From contig NZ_KK366050.1 of the NCBI RefSeq assembly GCF_000687165.1, positions 81,985 to 145,984 of the forward strand: DNA of 64,000 bases, written 5' to 3'. Positions within the stretch are counted from its first letter, which is position 1, and the number at the start of each line of letters is the position of its first letter. The notes beneath the pieces were generated by a model. It worked only from the letters and a program-made list of their open reading frames with translations, was not told the origin of the DNA and did not search any database. Shown piece after piece: positions 36,213-44,496 of this stretch. The stretch comes from Paracidovorax oryzae ATCC 19882. Lineage in GTDB: Bacteria > Pseudomonadota > Gammaproteobacteria > Burkholderiales > Burkholderiaceae_C. The position numbers and the translations under genes are program-made.

Positions 36213-37547
36213 TCAGCGCCGTATGGCCCACATTTCGAGCTGCAGTTCAGGAAAGCCCCCCGAGACATGCAGCGCCAGGCCCCCCGAGTTCTGCAGCTGG
36301 CGCCACAGGTCGTGCCCGGTGTCCAGCTCGAAATAGGAGTAGCCCGCGTGGTAGGGAATCTCGCGCGGCGCGACGGGCAGCGAACGCAGCGGCACGCCGG
36401 GCAGGTGCAGGTTCACGAGGTCGCGGATGCGTTCCACCGGGCCCATCTTGATCTGCGTGGGGAAGTGCGCCCGCAGGAACTCCACGGCGGTCTGTGCGTG
36501 CACGGCCAGAACGAAGTCGCAGCTGGTGAGCAGCTCGGTGCTGGGGATGAGCGCCACGTGCACGCCGTACTGGCGTTCCTGCAGCTCGATCTGGATCGCG
36601 TTCTGCTCCAGCACCGAGGACAACCCCCGGCGCAATTCGAGCATCAGCGGCAGGAAACAGCTGCGCAGATCGTCGTGGTCATAGGTCGGCATGGCCGCGG
36701 GCCGGCGCTGTTCGCGGGTGAACGTCGCCAGTTCGCCGGCCATCTTCAGCAGGTCGTCGAACAACCGCTCGGGATGGATGGCCCGCACGCGGACCCAGTG
36801 CTCCACCGCCGGCTCCCAGCGGTTCAGGAACTGCAGCATCAGGAAATCGCCGACCTCGCCCACGCCGCCGCGGCCGGGCTGGCTCAGCCGCTCTTCCAGC
36901 GCCGCACCCCGCTGCCGCAGCAGGCCGAAAAGCTCGCGGCAGAACGTGGCCAGGCCCGACATCTCGGAGTTGTTGACCACGGTGGGAATGAAGGACGGGT
37001 CCAGCAGCAGGGATCCATCCGCCCGGCGCTCCACCACCTGGGCCACGGGCAGGCTCACCCACCCATCGGTGACATCCTGCGCGGCACGCAGCGACAGCTG
37101 GATGTTCCCGATCTGCACCTCGGCCGCCTGCGCGCCCATGTCGTTGGCATCCTGGACCTCCGCCACCTCGGCCGCATAGCGCACCGACGCGCCGCCGGGG
37201 GCGCCCAGCGTCACCTCCGCGCCTGCCCGGCGCCGCATCGGCAGGGCCAGGTGGATGACCGTGTCCTTGACATCCTTGCCGATCGCCAGCGCGGCGGGGG
37301 CCTGGTCATGGTGCGGAAAGCTGAACGGCGTGCCGTCCGGCAGCACGCCCTCTGCGGACAGCAGGCCCAGCTTGCCCAGTCCCAGGAGCTCCGTGTCGAG
37401 CGCCAGCTTGGAAAACCCCCAGAAGAAGAACTGCGCCGGCAATGTGCGGGACTGCACGAGGAAATCGGTGTAGCGGTCCTGTTGCTGGAAATGCTGCGGG
37501 CGAAGGAACATCCCTTCGGCCCAGACGACCTTGCGCTGCCAAACCAT
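36213..37547 (-). CDS. tssK: T6SS baseplate protein TssK
   Basis: TssK trimer subunit, 444 aa, linking baseplate wedges to the TssJLM membrane complex. Characteristic N-terminus VVWAEGMFLRPQHFQQQDRY, followed by FFFWGFSKLALDTELLGLGKLGL and the shoulder domain PDGTPFSFPHHDQAP; the C-terminal head has PGVPLRSLPVAPREIPYHAGYSYFELDTGHDLWRQLQNSGGLALHVSGGFPELQLEMWAIRR. The start at 37547 was chosen because the conserved domain begins there. Lies between tssJ (47-base gap) and tssL. Confidence 0.95.
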   Translation of the reverse strand: MVWQRKVVWAEGMFLRPQHFQQQDRYTDFLVQSRTLPAQFFFWGFSKLALDTELLGLGKLGLLSAEGVLPDGTPFSFPHHDQAPAALAIGKDVKDTVIHLALPMRRRAGAEVTLGAPGGASVRYAAEVAEVQDANDMGAQAAEVQIGNIQLSLRAAQDVTDGWVSLPVAQVVERRADGSLLLDPSFIPTVVNNSEMSGLATFCRELFGLLRQRGAALEERLSQPGRGGVGEVGDFLMLQFLNRWEPAVEHWVRVRAIHPERLFDDLLKMAGELATFTREQRRPAAMPTYDHDDLRSCFLPLMLELRRGLSSVLEQNAIQIELQERQYGVHVALIPSTELLTSCDFVLAVHAQTAVEFLRAHFPTQIKMGPVERIRDLVNLHLPGVPLRSLPVAPREIPYHAGYSYFELDTGHDLWRQLQNSGGLALHVSGGFPELQLEMWAIRR

Positions 37548-37594
37548 GGTGGATTTCGGGCTTTCTTTGTGTTGTCGTTCGTCGATGCCTGGAC

Positions 37595-38176
37595 TCAACG
37601 AGCGGGAGCGGGAGCAGGGGCGGTCTGGATCTTCACCGCGTCCTTGCCCACCGTGATGCTGTACTGCACGGGCTTGAGCCGCTCGGTCTCGCCCAGGCCC
37701 CACCAGCGGCGGCGCATTTCCACGGAGTTGGGAGCACCCGCGGTCGCGCGCCAGGTGCTGCGCTCCAGGTCGCGGTAGCCCGCGAACACCGCGAAGGTAC
37801 GGACATCCGCACTGCCCTTGCGCTCGATCGTGCGCCGCTCGCCCGGCTGCAGCAGGATTTCCTCGCGCCGCACGAAATCGGCCCCCAGCTGGGCCTCGTC
37901 CTTGTCCTGCAGGTCCAGGTAGCTGGCCCGGTCGAAGGCCGCCGCCGCGCGCAGCTCGTAGATCCTCAGCAGGATGGGCTTGGGCGTGCCGTGGATATCG
38001 GGGTTGACGCCGGGGTCCGCGACGATCTCGAAGACGGCCGGCGGCACCGCCGTGGGCGCCTCCTGGGGGCGGTTCAGGTTGCTGATCATGCCGCAGCCGC
38101 CCAGCAGCCATGCCGCCACCGCAGCCGCGAGCCCCGCCCTGATGAATCCCTTCCGTGCCATCGCTTCCCGATGCAT
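37595..38176 (-). CDS. tssJ: T6SS outer-membrane lipoprotein TssJ
   Basis: Lipoprotein of 193 aa that anchors the membrane complex to the outer membrane and contacts TssM. Signal sequence with lipobox L-G-G-C (mature Cys28). The beta-sandwich domain shows PILLRIYELRAAAAFDRASYLDLQDKDEAQLGADFVRREEILLQPGERR, strongly typical of TssJ, and a C-terminal SITVGKDAVKI. One of the best ribosome-binding sites in the locus, AAGGAG 8 bases before the ATG, supports the chosen start. The C-terminus has a short Pro/Ala tail. 43 bases after pppA. Confidence 0.94.
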   Translation of the reverse strand: MHREAMARKGFIRAGLAAAVAAWLLGGCGMISNLNRPQEAPTAVPPAVFEIVADPGVNPDIHGTPKPILLRIYELRAAAAFDRASYLDLQDKDEAQLGADFVRREEILLQPGERRTIERKGSADVRTFAVFAGYRDLERSTWRATAGAPNSVEMRRRWWGLGETERLKPVQYSITVGKDAVKIQTAPAPAPAR

Positions 38177-38219
38177 ATCCGACTCCTTAGGTTCCGGTGA
38201 AAACGCCACATCCGCCCTG

Positions 38220-39008
38220 TCAGGCGCCATCCTCGCTGTCCGCGACCCAGACCGCGAGGGCGCTGAAATTGTCCTGGTAGGACTTGGCCTGGGCCCGCAC
38301 GGCCGCCTCCATTTGCTCCAGCCACTCCTGGGGCGACTGGCTGTGGCGCAGGGCGCTCTCCATCTGCTCCTCGTGCAGGCCCTCCCAGAGCCCGTCCGAA
38401 CACAGCAGGAACGCATCGCCGGCCGCCAGTTCGATCGGCCGAGGAAGCACCGTGGGCGGGATCTGCGACTCCGCGCCGATGGCGCCCGCCAGCACGCTGC
38501 GGTTCGGCAGGCGGCGCGGGTCCTGGTTGCGGTACACGCCCGCGTGCAGCAGCTGCTGCACCACGCTGTGGTCCTCCGTGATCTGCCGCACCTTCTGGTC
38601 CCTGAACCAGTACAGCCTGGAGTCCCCCCAGTGCGCCCAGAGCGCGCGCCCTGTCTTGCGGTCGATGCACAGCAGCACCACCGTGGCGCTCATGTGCTTG
38701 CGCGAGACCGAGAGCGGCTGGGCGCCGGCCACCGCATGCTCCGCCAGCGAAATGAGCGAGGCCAGGCCCGCGGGCGCGAACAGCGGGTTGTGCCCGAACC
38801 CCTCGAGCACCGCATTCACGGTGATCCGGGCCGCCAGCCCGCCGTGCCCGTGCCCGCCCGCACCGTCGGCCAGCACGCAGCACAGGCCGCGGTGGCCCAT
38901 GTCCACCAGCCCCAGGAAATCCTCGTTCACATCCCGGCCGCCCTTTTCCGACAGCGAAGCCGCCATCACCCGGAACCGGAACTCTTCGCCTGCGATATGG
39001 AAGATCAC
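38220..39008 (-). CDS. pppA: T6SS PP2C phosphatase PppA
   Basis: Serine/threonine phosphatase of the PP2C family, 262 aa, reversing PpkA phosphorylation of the FHA protein. Metal and catalytic motifs are all present: SEKGGRDVNEDF, ADGAGGHGHG, HWGDSRLYWF, EDHSVVQQL, LCSDGLWE and the final QDNFSALAV (DN metal ligand). The start is a GTG at 39008, forming a 4-base GTGA overlap with the tagH stop; the conserved domain leaves little room for a later start. Kinase, substrate and phosphatase genes are clustered, as in H1-type systems. Confidence 0.9.
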   Translation of the reverse strand: MIFHIAGEEFRFRVMAASLSEKGGRDVNEDFLGLVDMGHRGLCCVLADGAGGHGHGGLAARITVNAVLEGFGHNPLFAPAGLASLISLAEHAVAGAQPLSVSRKHMSATVVLLCIDRKTGRALWAHWGDSRLYWFRDQKVRQITEDHSVVQQLLHAGVYRNQDPRRLPNRSVLAGAIGAESQIPPTVLPRPIELAAGDAFLLCSDGLWEGLHEEQMESALRHSQSPQEWLEQMEAAVRAQAKSYQDNFSALAVWVADSEDGA

Positions 39009-41329
39009 GTCCTGGCCTTCGCTGCCGCCTCGGCGTTTTCGTAGGCCTCCAGGAAAGCCTGGCCGGAGAAAGCCGCCAGGTCGTCCTCGGCGCCACGCCG
39101 GATCTCGGCGAAATTGCGCTTGTACTCGTCCCACAGCGCCGCCTTGCGGCTCGTGGCCGACAGCTTGCCGAACACCCCTCCGGTCACGTCGGTGCGCTGC
39201 TCCAGGGCCGCCGGATCGAAGCGCTCCAGCGCCTCGGCATAGGCCGCACGCAGCCCGGCCATCAGGGCCACCTGGTGGACACGCAGGTCGTCGTAGGCCT
39301 CCTGCATGGCGGGAATGGGCTTCATGAATCCCGGGAAGTTCTGCCCGATCATCTGCATGACCACGCCCTCGGGCGTCGGCAGGAACTTCAGCGGATTGTT
39401 CGCGCCGGAGGAAATCACCGTCACGCCCGCACGGAACTCGCGCTTGATCTCGGAGCGGGCCGCCAGCAGGTCGATCGTGCCCTGCACGGCCACGCGGAAT
39501 GCTTCCCCGAAGGACCGCATGAACTCGGGACTGAGCTTCTGCGGCTCGACCTTCTTCTGCAGCACGCCCGCGCCATCCAGAAAGGCGGCGATCAGGGACT
39601 GCAGCTCGGCCGGCGAAGCGGCCTCCAGCTCCGGCAGAACCGGAACCAGGGGCGACTTCGCGGCGCCCTCCTCTTCGCGTACAGGACCATGGGGTGCGGC
39701 GGGCGCAGGAGCAGCCGCTGCCATGGCGGGGGCGGGCGCCGGGGCGGGGGCGGGCGCCGGGACTGGAGCCGGCATGGCGCCCGCCGCGGCGGGCACGTGG
39801 GCCAGCGCCACTTTCTCAATGGGTACCGCTTTCGCATCGCCTGCAGCCAGCCCAGAATGCGTGGCCTGCGGCAGCGCGGCCCCGCTCTCCACGGGCGGCC
39901 AGCCGAGCGGATCGGCCGAAGTGGAGCCGGAGCCGAAGGCGCCCAGGTCAAGGCCTTCCACGCGTTGCAACCCATCCAGCGGAGGGGCCGATGGCGCGGC
40001 GGATGCCATGCCCGGGCCGGTGCCGGCTCCCTGGGCGGCCGGCGCGGGACTTCCAGGCACCTGTGCCGCGCCGGGAAGTCCCTGGCCCACCGGGGCCTGC
40101 ACGCCCCGGGGAAGGCTGAACGACTGGGACAGGTCGGACCCCGAACCGAGCGCCATCGCCGAACGTTCGGGCACCAGTGCCGGCGCCGCGTCCGAGTCGC
40201 CCGTGAAGAGCCGCAGCGGGTCGAGCTCGTCGCGCGGGTCCAGCGCCTTGGGCAGGCCGGCATGGGCCGGGTTGTCCATGTCGTGCGCGAACTTCGCGCC
40301 GCTGGCCGGCAGCGACTGCAGGAGCTCGTCGTGCCGCATGTTGGCGATCTCGCTCAGGCTCTTCGCCTGCAAGCCGCTCCCCCAGGCGTCCTTCTTTTCC
40401 TCGCTCTTGCGGGGGTCCGCCGCGAAAAGATCGAAGTCCTCCGGAATGACGAGGGCCCGGGGTGCCGCGGCGGGCTTGTCCTGGGGCACCGCCGGTGGCC
40501 AGGCATTGCCCTGCCCGCCAGGGCCGGCAGGTACCGGGGCGGGAGACGCGGCGGAGCCTTGGGCCTCCTCCGGGACGGGAATGGGCGCGGACCCGGATGG
40601 CGGCACGGATGCGCCGCTGGGAACAGGGCTGAACGCAGGCGCCGATGCAGGAGCAGGAGCAGGCGCGGCCACCGGCACCGGCACCTGGGACGGGGCCGCG
40701 GCGGCGATGGCCGGTCCCTCCACGCGACCGAGCATCGCGAATGGGTTGTCGTCGTCCTCCGCGGAAGACGCAGCCATCGCCAGACCGTCGCCCATGCCGA
40801 TCACAGGCACCGTCACAGGCTGCGACGGCGCCACGGGTAGGACTTCTCCCTGCGGCACGTTCGCCACCGGAGCAGCCGCGGACACAAGCTCACTGGCGGC
40901 GGCAACCGGAGACGATGGAATCGCTACCGGAGCGGGTGCAGATACAGGTTCGGGAGCGGGAGCCGGAACTACTGCTGCAGGAGCAGCCGCCACGGGAACG
41001 AAGGGCGAGCCCGGCACGACGGAATGCAGGACATAAGGTCCGATGCAGACCTCGTCCCCCACGGACAGGCGGACCTCTTCGCCCGAGCGCACTTCGGCAC
41101 CCGCCACGAAGATCGAGCGGCGCTCGCAGAGATTGGCGATGAAGGCGGCCTCCGACTCGATGCGCACCATTGCATGCACGCGGGCGACACCGGCATCGCT
41201 GTCGGACAGCACGAGCTTGTTCTGCCCCCCGCGGCCAATCGTTCCTCCCGCCACGCCGAATACCGCCGTCCATAGGCGGTCCACCGCTTCGTCCGCATGG
41301 CGGATGACCCTGAGTTCGACTTTATCCAT
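39005..41329 (-). CDS. tagH: T6SS FHA-domain protein TagH (Fha)
   Basis: Scaffold protein of 774 aa that is the likely PpkA substrate. The N-terminal FHA domain (about 8-100: GGTIGRGGQNKLVLSDSDAGVARVHAMV) should bind phosphothreonine. The C-terminal ~200 residues (LQSLIAAFLDGAGV to AAKART) form the ImpI/VasC T6SS domain, with FMRSFGEAFRVAVQGTIDLLAARSEIKREFRAGVTVISSGANNPLKFLPT as a strong family match. Between them lies a ~450-residue Ala/Pro-rich, probably disordered linker with short AP repeats and scattered acidic, Ser/Asp-rich segments. Overlaps pppA by 4 bases. Confidence 0.92.
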   Translation of the reverse strand: MDKVELRVIRHADEAVDRLWTAVFGVAGGTIGRGGQNKLVLSDSDAGVARVHAMVRIESEAAFIANLCERRSIFVAGAEVRSGEEVRLSVGDEVCIGPYVLHSVVPGSPFVPVAAAPAAVVPAPAPEPVSAPAPVAIPSSPVAAASELVSAAAPVANVPQGEVLPVAPSQPVTVPVIGMGDGLAMAASSAEDDDNPFAMLGRVEGPAIAAAAPSQVPVPVAAPAPAPASAPAFSPVPSGASVPPSGSAPIPVPEEAQGSAASPAPVPAGPGGQGNAWPPAVPQDKPAAAPRALVIPEDFDLFAADPRKSEEKKDAWGSGLQAKSLSEIANMRHDELLQSLPASGAKFAHDMDNPAHAGLPKALDPRDELDPLRLFTGDSDAAPALVPERSAMALGSGSDLSQSFSLPRGVQAPVGQGLPGAAQVPGSPAPAAQGAGTGPGMASAAPSAPPLDGLQRVEGLDLGAFGSGSTSADPLGWPPVESGAALPQATHSGLAAGDAKAVPIEKVALAHVPAAAGAMPAPVPAPAPAPAPAPAMAAAAPAPAAPHGPVREEEGAAKSPLVPVLPELEAASPAELQSLIAAFLDGAGVLQKKVEPQKLSPEFMRSFGEAFRVAVQGTIDLLAARSEIKREFRAGVTVISSGANNPLKFLPTPEGVVMQMIGQNFPGFMKPIPAMQEAYDDLRVHQVALMAGLRAAYAEALERFDPAALEQRTDVTGGVFGKLSATSRKAALWDEYKRNFAEIRRGAEDDLAAFSGQAFLEAYENAEAAAKART

Positions 41330-41350
41330 GTCCGGTACGGCCCGTCGGGG

Positions 41351-41857
41351 TCAGGGTGTCTTCTTGGCCGGGACGGCGCGCTTCGCACGCGCGGCGACTG
41401 CCGCACGAGCGGTGTTGAACTCCTTGCCCCATACCGGATGACCCTTCTCGACATCGCTCAGCTGGAAGTTGGGATCCTGCTGCAGTGCGGTTTCGAAATT
41501 CTGCCGGCACTGGCGCAGACGCCCCAGGGCGCAATGGCTGAACGCAATGAACTTGTAGGCCTTGACCTGGGAGGCGGAGGACAGTTCGGGAGCGGTGCTC
41601 AGGGGCGTGAGGGCGGCGATCGCCTCGTCGTAGCGGCCGTCGGCATAGATGTCGAGGGCCTGGGCCAGCGCCTCTTCCTTCAAGGCCGCGGGGTCCTTGG
41701 GTTTCGCGGCCTCCTTGGCATCCGTGCCCGCAGCGGTGCCCTCCGTCTGCGCAGGGTTGCCGCCCGCGCCCGTCTGGCCCGCAGGGGGCGTCTGGCAGCC
41801 GCTCAGCAAGATGCCCACCAGGCACATTCCACCAATGAGCTTCGTCTTAGATGCCAT
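41351..41857 (-). CDS. tssQ: TssQ-like T6SS-associated lipoprotein with TPR-like repeats
   Basis: Predicted outer-membrane lipoprotein, 168 aa, with lipobox L-S-G-C (mature Cys21). A short Ala/Gly/Thr linker precedes a helical domain resembling tetratricopeptide repeats (ALDIYADGRYDEAIAAL, AYKFIAFSHCALGRLRQCRQNFETALQQDPNF), fitting lipoproteins annotated as TssQ in T6SS loci. GAGGA before the ATG supports the start; an upstream in-frame start would give a non-lipoprotein. Its place between ppkA and tagH suggests a part in the phosphorylation switch or complex anchoring; no function is proven. Confidence 0.78.
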   Translation of the reverse strand: MASKTKLIGGMCLVGILLSGCQTPPAGQTGAGGNPAQTEGTAAGTDAKEAAKPKDPAALKEEALAQALDIYADGRYDEAIAALTPLSTAPELSSASQVKAYKFIAFSHCALGRLRQCRQNFETALQQDPNFQLSDVEKGHPVWGKEFNTARAAVAARAKRAVPAKKTP

Positions 41858-41962
41858 GCTTTCCTCGTCAAAATGGCAGATGCCCCGGCGCCTGCCGGCC
41901 GCCGGACACCCTTCTCGTATTTCCACGTCCCGCCGGCAGCACGACCTGCCAGCGGAACGACA

Positions 41963-43921
41963 TCATTCGAATTTGTGCGTGAGCACCACGGATTCGCCCC
42001 GCCGCACCTGCACCATCCGGGTCACCGTTTGGGACGCAGGATTCGATATCTCGATGCGGTGAAAGCCCTCCGACAGGGTCAACTGGGTCAGCGGCGGCGT
42101 GGTGCCGGCGGGAATCCGGTCCACGGTGACATTGCCCCACGGCATGACGCGCAGGATCACCCTGCCGGTGTTTTCCGCCTCACGGCCGGACGTCCGCTGG
42201 GACCGCGCGGGGTCTTCCGCCGCAGGCACCGAAGCCGCAGGCGCCGGGCCCGCATGCACCGCCGACGCCGGAGGCAGAGCCGCCACGACGGGGGCGCTGG
42301 CCCGCGCCGCGGGCTCCGCCGGGGGCGGCACGGCGGACGCCGCCACGGTCGGTGCAGAAGCCGGCGCCTGCTCCGCAGCCGGAACAGCCGTCGCCTGCAG
42401 CGAACGCGCCGTCAGCTGAGTGAGCGCCTCCTCCGCCTGCATGCGGTGGGCGCCGTTCGGGAACGCGCTCAGATAGGCCTGCACGGATTCCACGGTATTG
42501 ATGCGGGATGCCAACTCCCACTGGCTGGCCTCCTGCACCGCCATCCTCTCGCGCGCGGCCGCCTCGCTGGAGGCTTGCACCGTCCACCATACCCCGCCGA
42601 CCAGCAGCAATGCGAGAAACGCCAGCAGCGGAACGAGCCACGCAGGCCGCTGACGCCTCGAAGGCACGGGGATGGATGCCGCCACGGCAGGCGCGGCAGC
42701 GGCACGGGGGGAAGCCCGCTCGGCCCGGTTGACGGCCTCCGGATGCGCCACCGGCACGGTAGCGGCGGCTGGCGGCTCCAGCGCTGCGGGACGGGTGTCC
42801 GGCAAAGGCATCGGCTGCGTGGTCTGCAGATAGGCCGGATCCTCGGCCAAGCGGTGCTCCGCGCCGGCGCTCTGGGCGCCTGCATGGGACAGGTGCGAGG
42901 GAATGATGGAGGCCACGGCCTCCACGGGGCGCAGCGTCGGGGCGGCAGCGGACGCCTCGGGCAACGGCTCCGAGGCACGGACCGCCACTTCCGCGCCAGC
43001 GGCCGCGGCGGACGCATGCGGCCAGGAAATGGTCACCGTCTTGAGGCCCAGCAACTGCCGCAATTCGGCAATGCTCTGCGGCCGCTCCTGCGGCTTGACG
43101 GCGAGCGCGTTCTGCACGCCGTGCAGGAAACGCGCGCTGAAACCCGGGCAGTTCTCCGGCGTGAGCCGGGCCAGCGGGTCGTTGATCATCCGGGCGACCG
43201 ACGTCGCGGGCGGACGTCCGGTGATCGCCTGGTAGAGCACCGCGCCCAACTGGTAGATGTCCGTCCAGGCGCCCTGGGGCATCGCACCGTCGTCCACGTA
43301 CTGCTCGATGGGAGCGAAGCCGGGCTTGAGCACCATGGTCAGCGCCTGGGTCATGTCGCCGATGATGCGGCGCGCCGCGCCGAAATCCAGCAGCACCGGC
43401 ATGCCGGACTCCTGCAGGAAGATGTTGTCCGGGGCGATGTCGCGGTGATAGCAGTCCGCCGCGTGGAGCATCTCCAGCACGTCGAGGATGGGAACCAGCA
43501 CCGCCGACAGCCATGCCTCGTCCACCGTATGCTGCTGCGTCAGGAAGGAGCGGAAGGTCTGCCCCTCGTAGTACTGCATGACCATGTAGGCCGTGCCGTT
43601 GGCTTCGAAGAACCGGTACACGTGCACCAGCGCCGGATGGGAGAACTTGGCGAGGAGCCTCGCCTCGTTGATGAAGCTGCGCAGGCCCGCATCGAACGCG
43701 CCGCGGTGCTGCGACCGCACATGCACCTCGTTGCCGTCCTTGCGGCCCGCCAGGGTGGCAGGCATGTACTCCTTGATCGCCACGATGCGGTCAAGGCTCA
43801 GGTCGCGCGCCTTGTAAACAATGCCGAACCCGCCCTCTCCCACGACATCGTTCAGCCGGTATTCACCGACCTGCACACCGGGACCTAGGCAGTTCGCCGA
43901 GCCACTGAATTCCTTGTCCAT
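41963..43921 (-). CDS. ppkA: T6SS serine/threonine kinase PpkA
   Basis: Membrane kinase of 652 aa that switches the T6SS on by phosphorylating the FHA protein. Kinase domain about 22-300: glycine loop GEGGFGIVY (28-36), VAIK with Lys50, Glu86, catalytic HRDIAPDN (Asp161) and DFG (179-181), so it appears active. A Pro/Ala-rich cytoplasmic linker is followed by one transmembrane helix (WLVPLLAFLALLLVGGVWWTV) and a periplasmic part ending in a PEGA-like beta domain (VILRVMPWGNVTVDRIPAG). First gene of the minus-strand locus, divergent from hcp. The ATG at 43921 has GGAAG about 10 bases upstream. Confidence 0.93.
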   Translation of the reverse strand: MDKEFSGSANCLGPGVQVGEYRLNDVVGEGGFGIVYKARDLSLDRIVAIKEYMPATLAGRKDGNEVHVRSQHRGAFDAGLRSFINEARLLAKFSHPALVHVYRFFEANGTAYMVMQYYEGQTFRSFLTQQHTVDEAWLSAVLVPILDVLEMLHAADCYHRDIAPDNIFLQESGMPVLLDFGAARRIIGDMTQALTMVLKPGFAPIEQYVDDGAMPQGAWTDIYQLGAVLYQAITGRPPATSVARMINDPLARLTPENCPGFSARFLHGVQNALAVKPQERPQSIAELRQLLGLKTVTISWPHASAAAAGAEVAVRASEPLPEASAAAPTLRPVEAVASIIPSHLSHAGAQSAGAEHRLAEDPAYLQTTQPMPLPDTRPAALEPPAAATVPVAHPEAVNRAERASPRAAAAPAVAASIPVPSRRQRPAWLVPLLAFLALLLVGGVWWTVQASSEAAARERMAVQEASQWELASRINTVESVQAYLSAFPNGAHRMQAEEALTQLTARSLQATAVPAAEQAPASAPTVAASAVPPPAEPAARASAPVVAALPPASAVHAGPAPAASVPAAEDPARSQRTSGREAENTGRVILRVMPWGNVTVDRIPAGTTPPLTQLTLSEGFHRIEISNPASQTVTRMVQVRRGESVVLTHKFE

Positions 43922-44196
43922 GAGTTCACGCTTCCAAGCACCGCTGCCGACGGCGCGAGCGTCGCCCGCCGCCGGGCACTGCCCTGCCGCGAAATCCCGT
44001 CTCCTGCACATCGAGCACCAAAGTCAAGGCATCACTCCCAGGCGGCTGTGTTTCTAATCTGTATGGAGATGGCGGAAAAGCGGTTCGCCGGCCGCCGTCC
44101 CGCTGGCTCCCGCCGGCCTACTGCGCAAGCGGCTCGACGGGGACCGGCAAGTGTAACGGGAACATGTGACACAGCCCTGTCATCCCGCACCCCGTC

Positions 44197-44229
44197 GAGA
44201 AAAAAGACAAATTGTTTCCTTTGTTTCTC
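44197..44229. repeat. 33-bp imperfect palindrome upstream of hcp promoter
   Basis: The arms begin GAGAAA and end TTTCTC. Of the 16 symmetric base pairs around position 44213, 11 match. Its place about 30 bases upstream of a candidate -35 box suggests a regulator-binding site, either an activator for hcp or an operator for the divergent ppkA promoter. Confidence 0.45.
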
Positions 44230-44258
44230 TCGGCTGAACAATGTTGAAAATTGGAGTA

Positions 44259-44287
44259 TTTCCAAATGCATTGCCCCTCCCTATGAT
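44259..44287 (+). promoter_or_regulatory. hcp: candidate sigma-70-type promoter for hcp
   Basis: TTTCCA (44259-44264) and TATGAT (44282-44287) are separated by 17 bases and match -35 and -10 consensus at 4 and 5 of 6 positions. The inverted repeat TTGGA-N5-TCCAA (44251-44265) overlaps the -35 box. Predicted transcription would start near 44294, giving a leader of about 200 bases. Confidence 0.5.
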
Positions 44288-44496
44288 CGGCGGCGCAACT
44301 AGGCATCCGGAGAAGCCTGCCTGAGTGCTTTCGCGCAGCCCCTGGGAGGGGGGACGTCTGAAGGCGATTATGGTCAGGGCATCTCCTGGCGAAAGGCCCC
44401 GTTCGTGAGGAGCAGGCCCCGCACAGCAAGAGCGGACCGGTTCCATTTCTATCTCTCAAAGCGCATCTGCGCAGTCCACCAAAAAGGAAGCATTCC

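Larger units (their letters stand above)
43922..44496. promoter_or_regulatory. divergent control region between ppkA and hcp
   Basis: 575 bases without a convincing gene. The middle (about 44190-44290) is much more AT-rich than the rest of the window and holds two dyads and a promoter-like element facing hcp. From about 44294 to 44496 runs a long presumed hcp leader with several GGA motifs, ending in an AAGGAAG ribosome-binding sequence 6 bases before the hcp ATG. A minus-strand promoter for the T6SS operon must also lie here, but I could not place it confidently. Confidence 0.6.

Noticed and set aside
31378-36336. 1652-codon plus-strand open frame opposite tssM and tssL
   Set aside because: Same GC-driven artefact: repetitive Arg/Gln/His/Gly translation with no domain, and the minus strand is unambiguous.
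41963-43921. PpkA as an inactive pseudokinase
   Set aside because: Glycine loop, Lys50, Glu86, HRD Asp161 and DFG are all present.
44271-44287. Sigma-54 promoter for hcp
   Set aside because: No GG-N10-GC pair with the right surroundings was found; TTGC at 44271 lacks a proper upstream TGGCA box.
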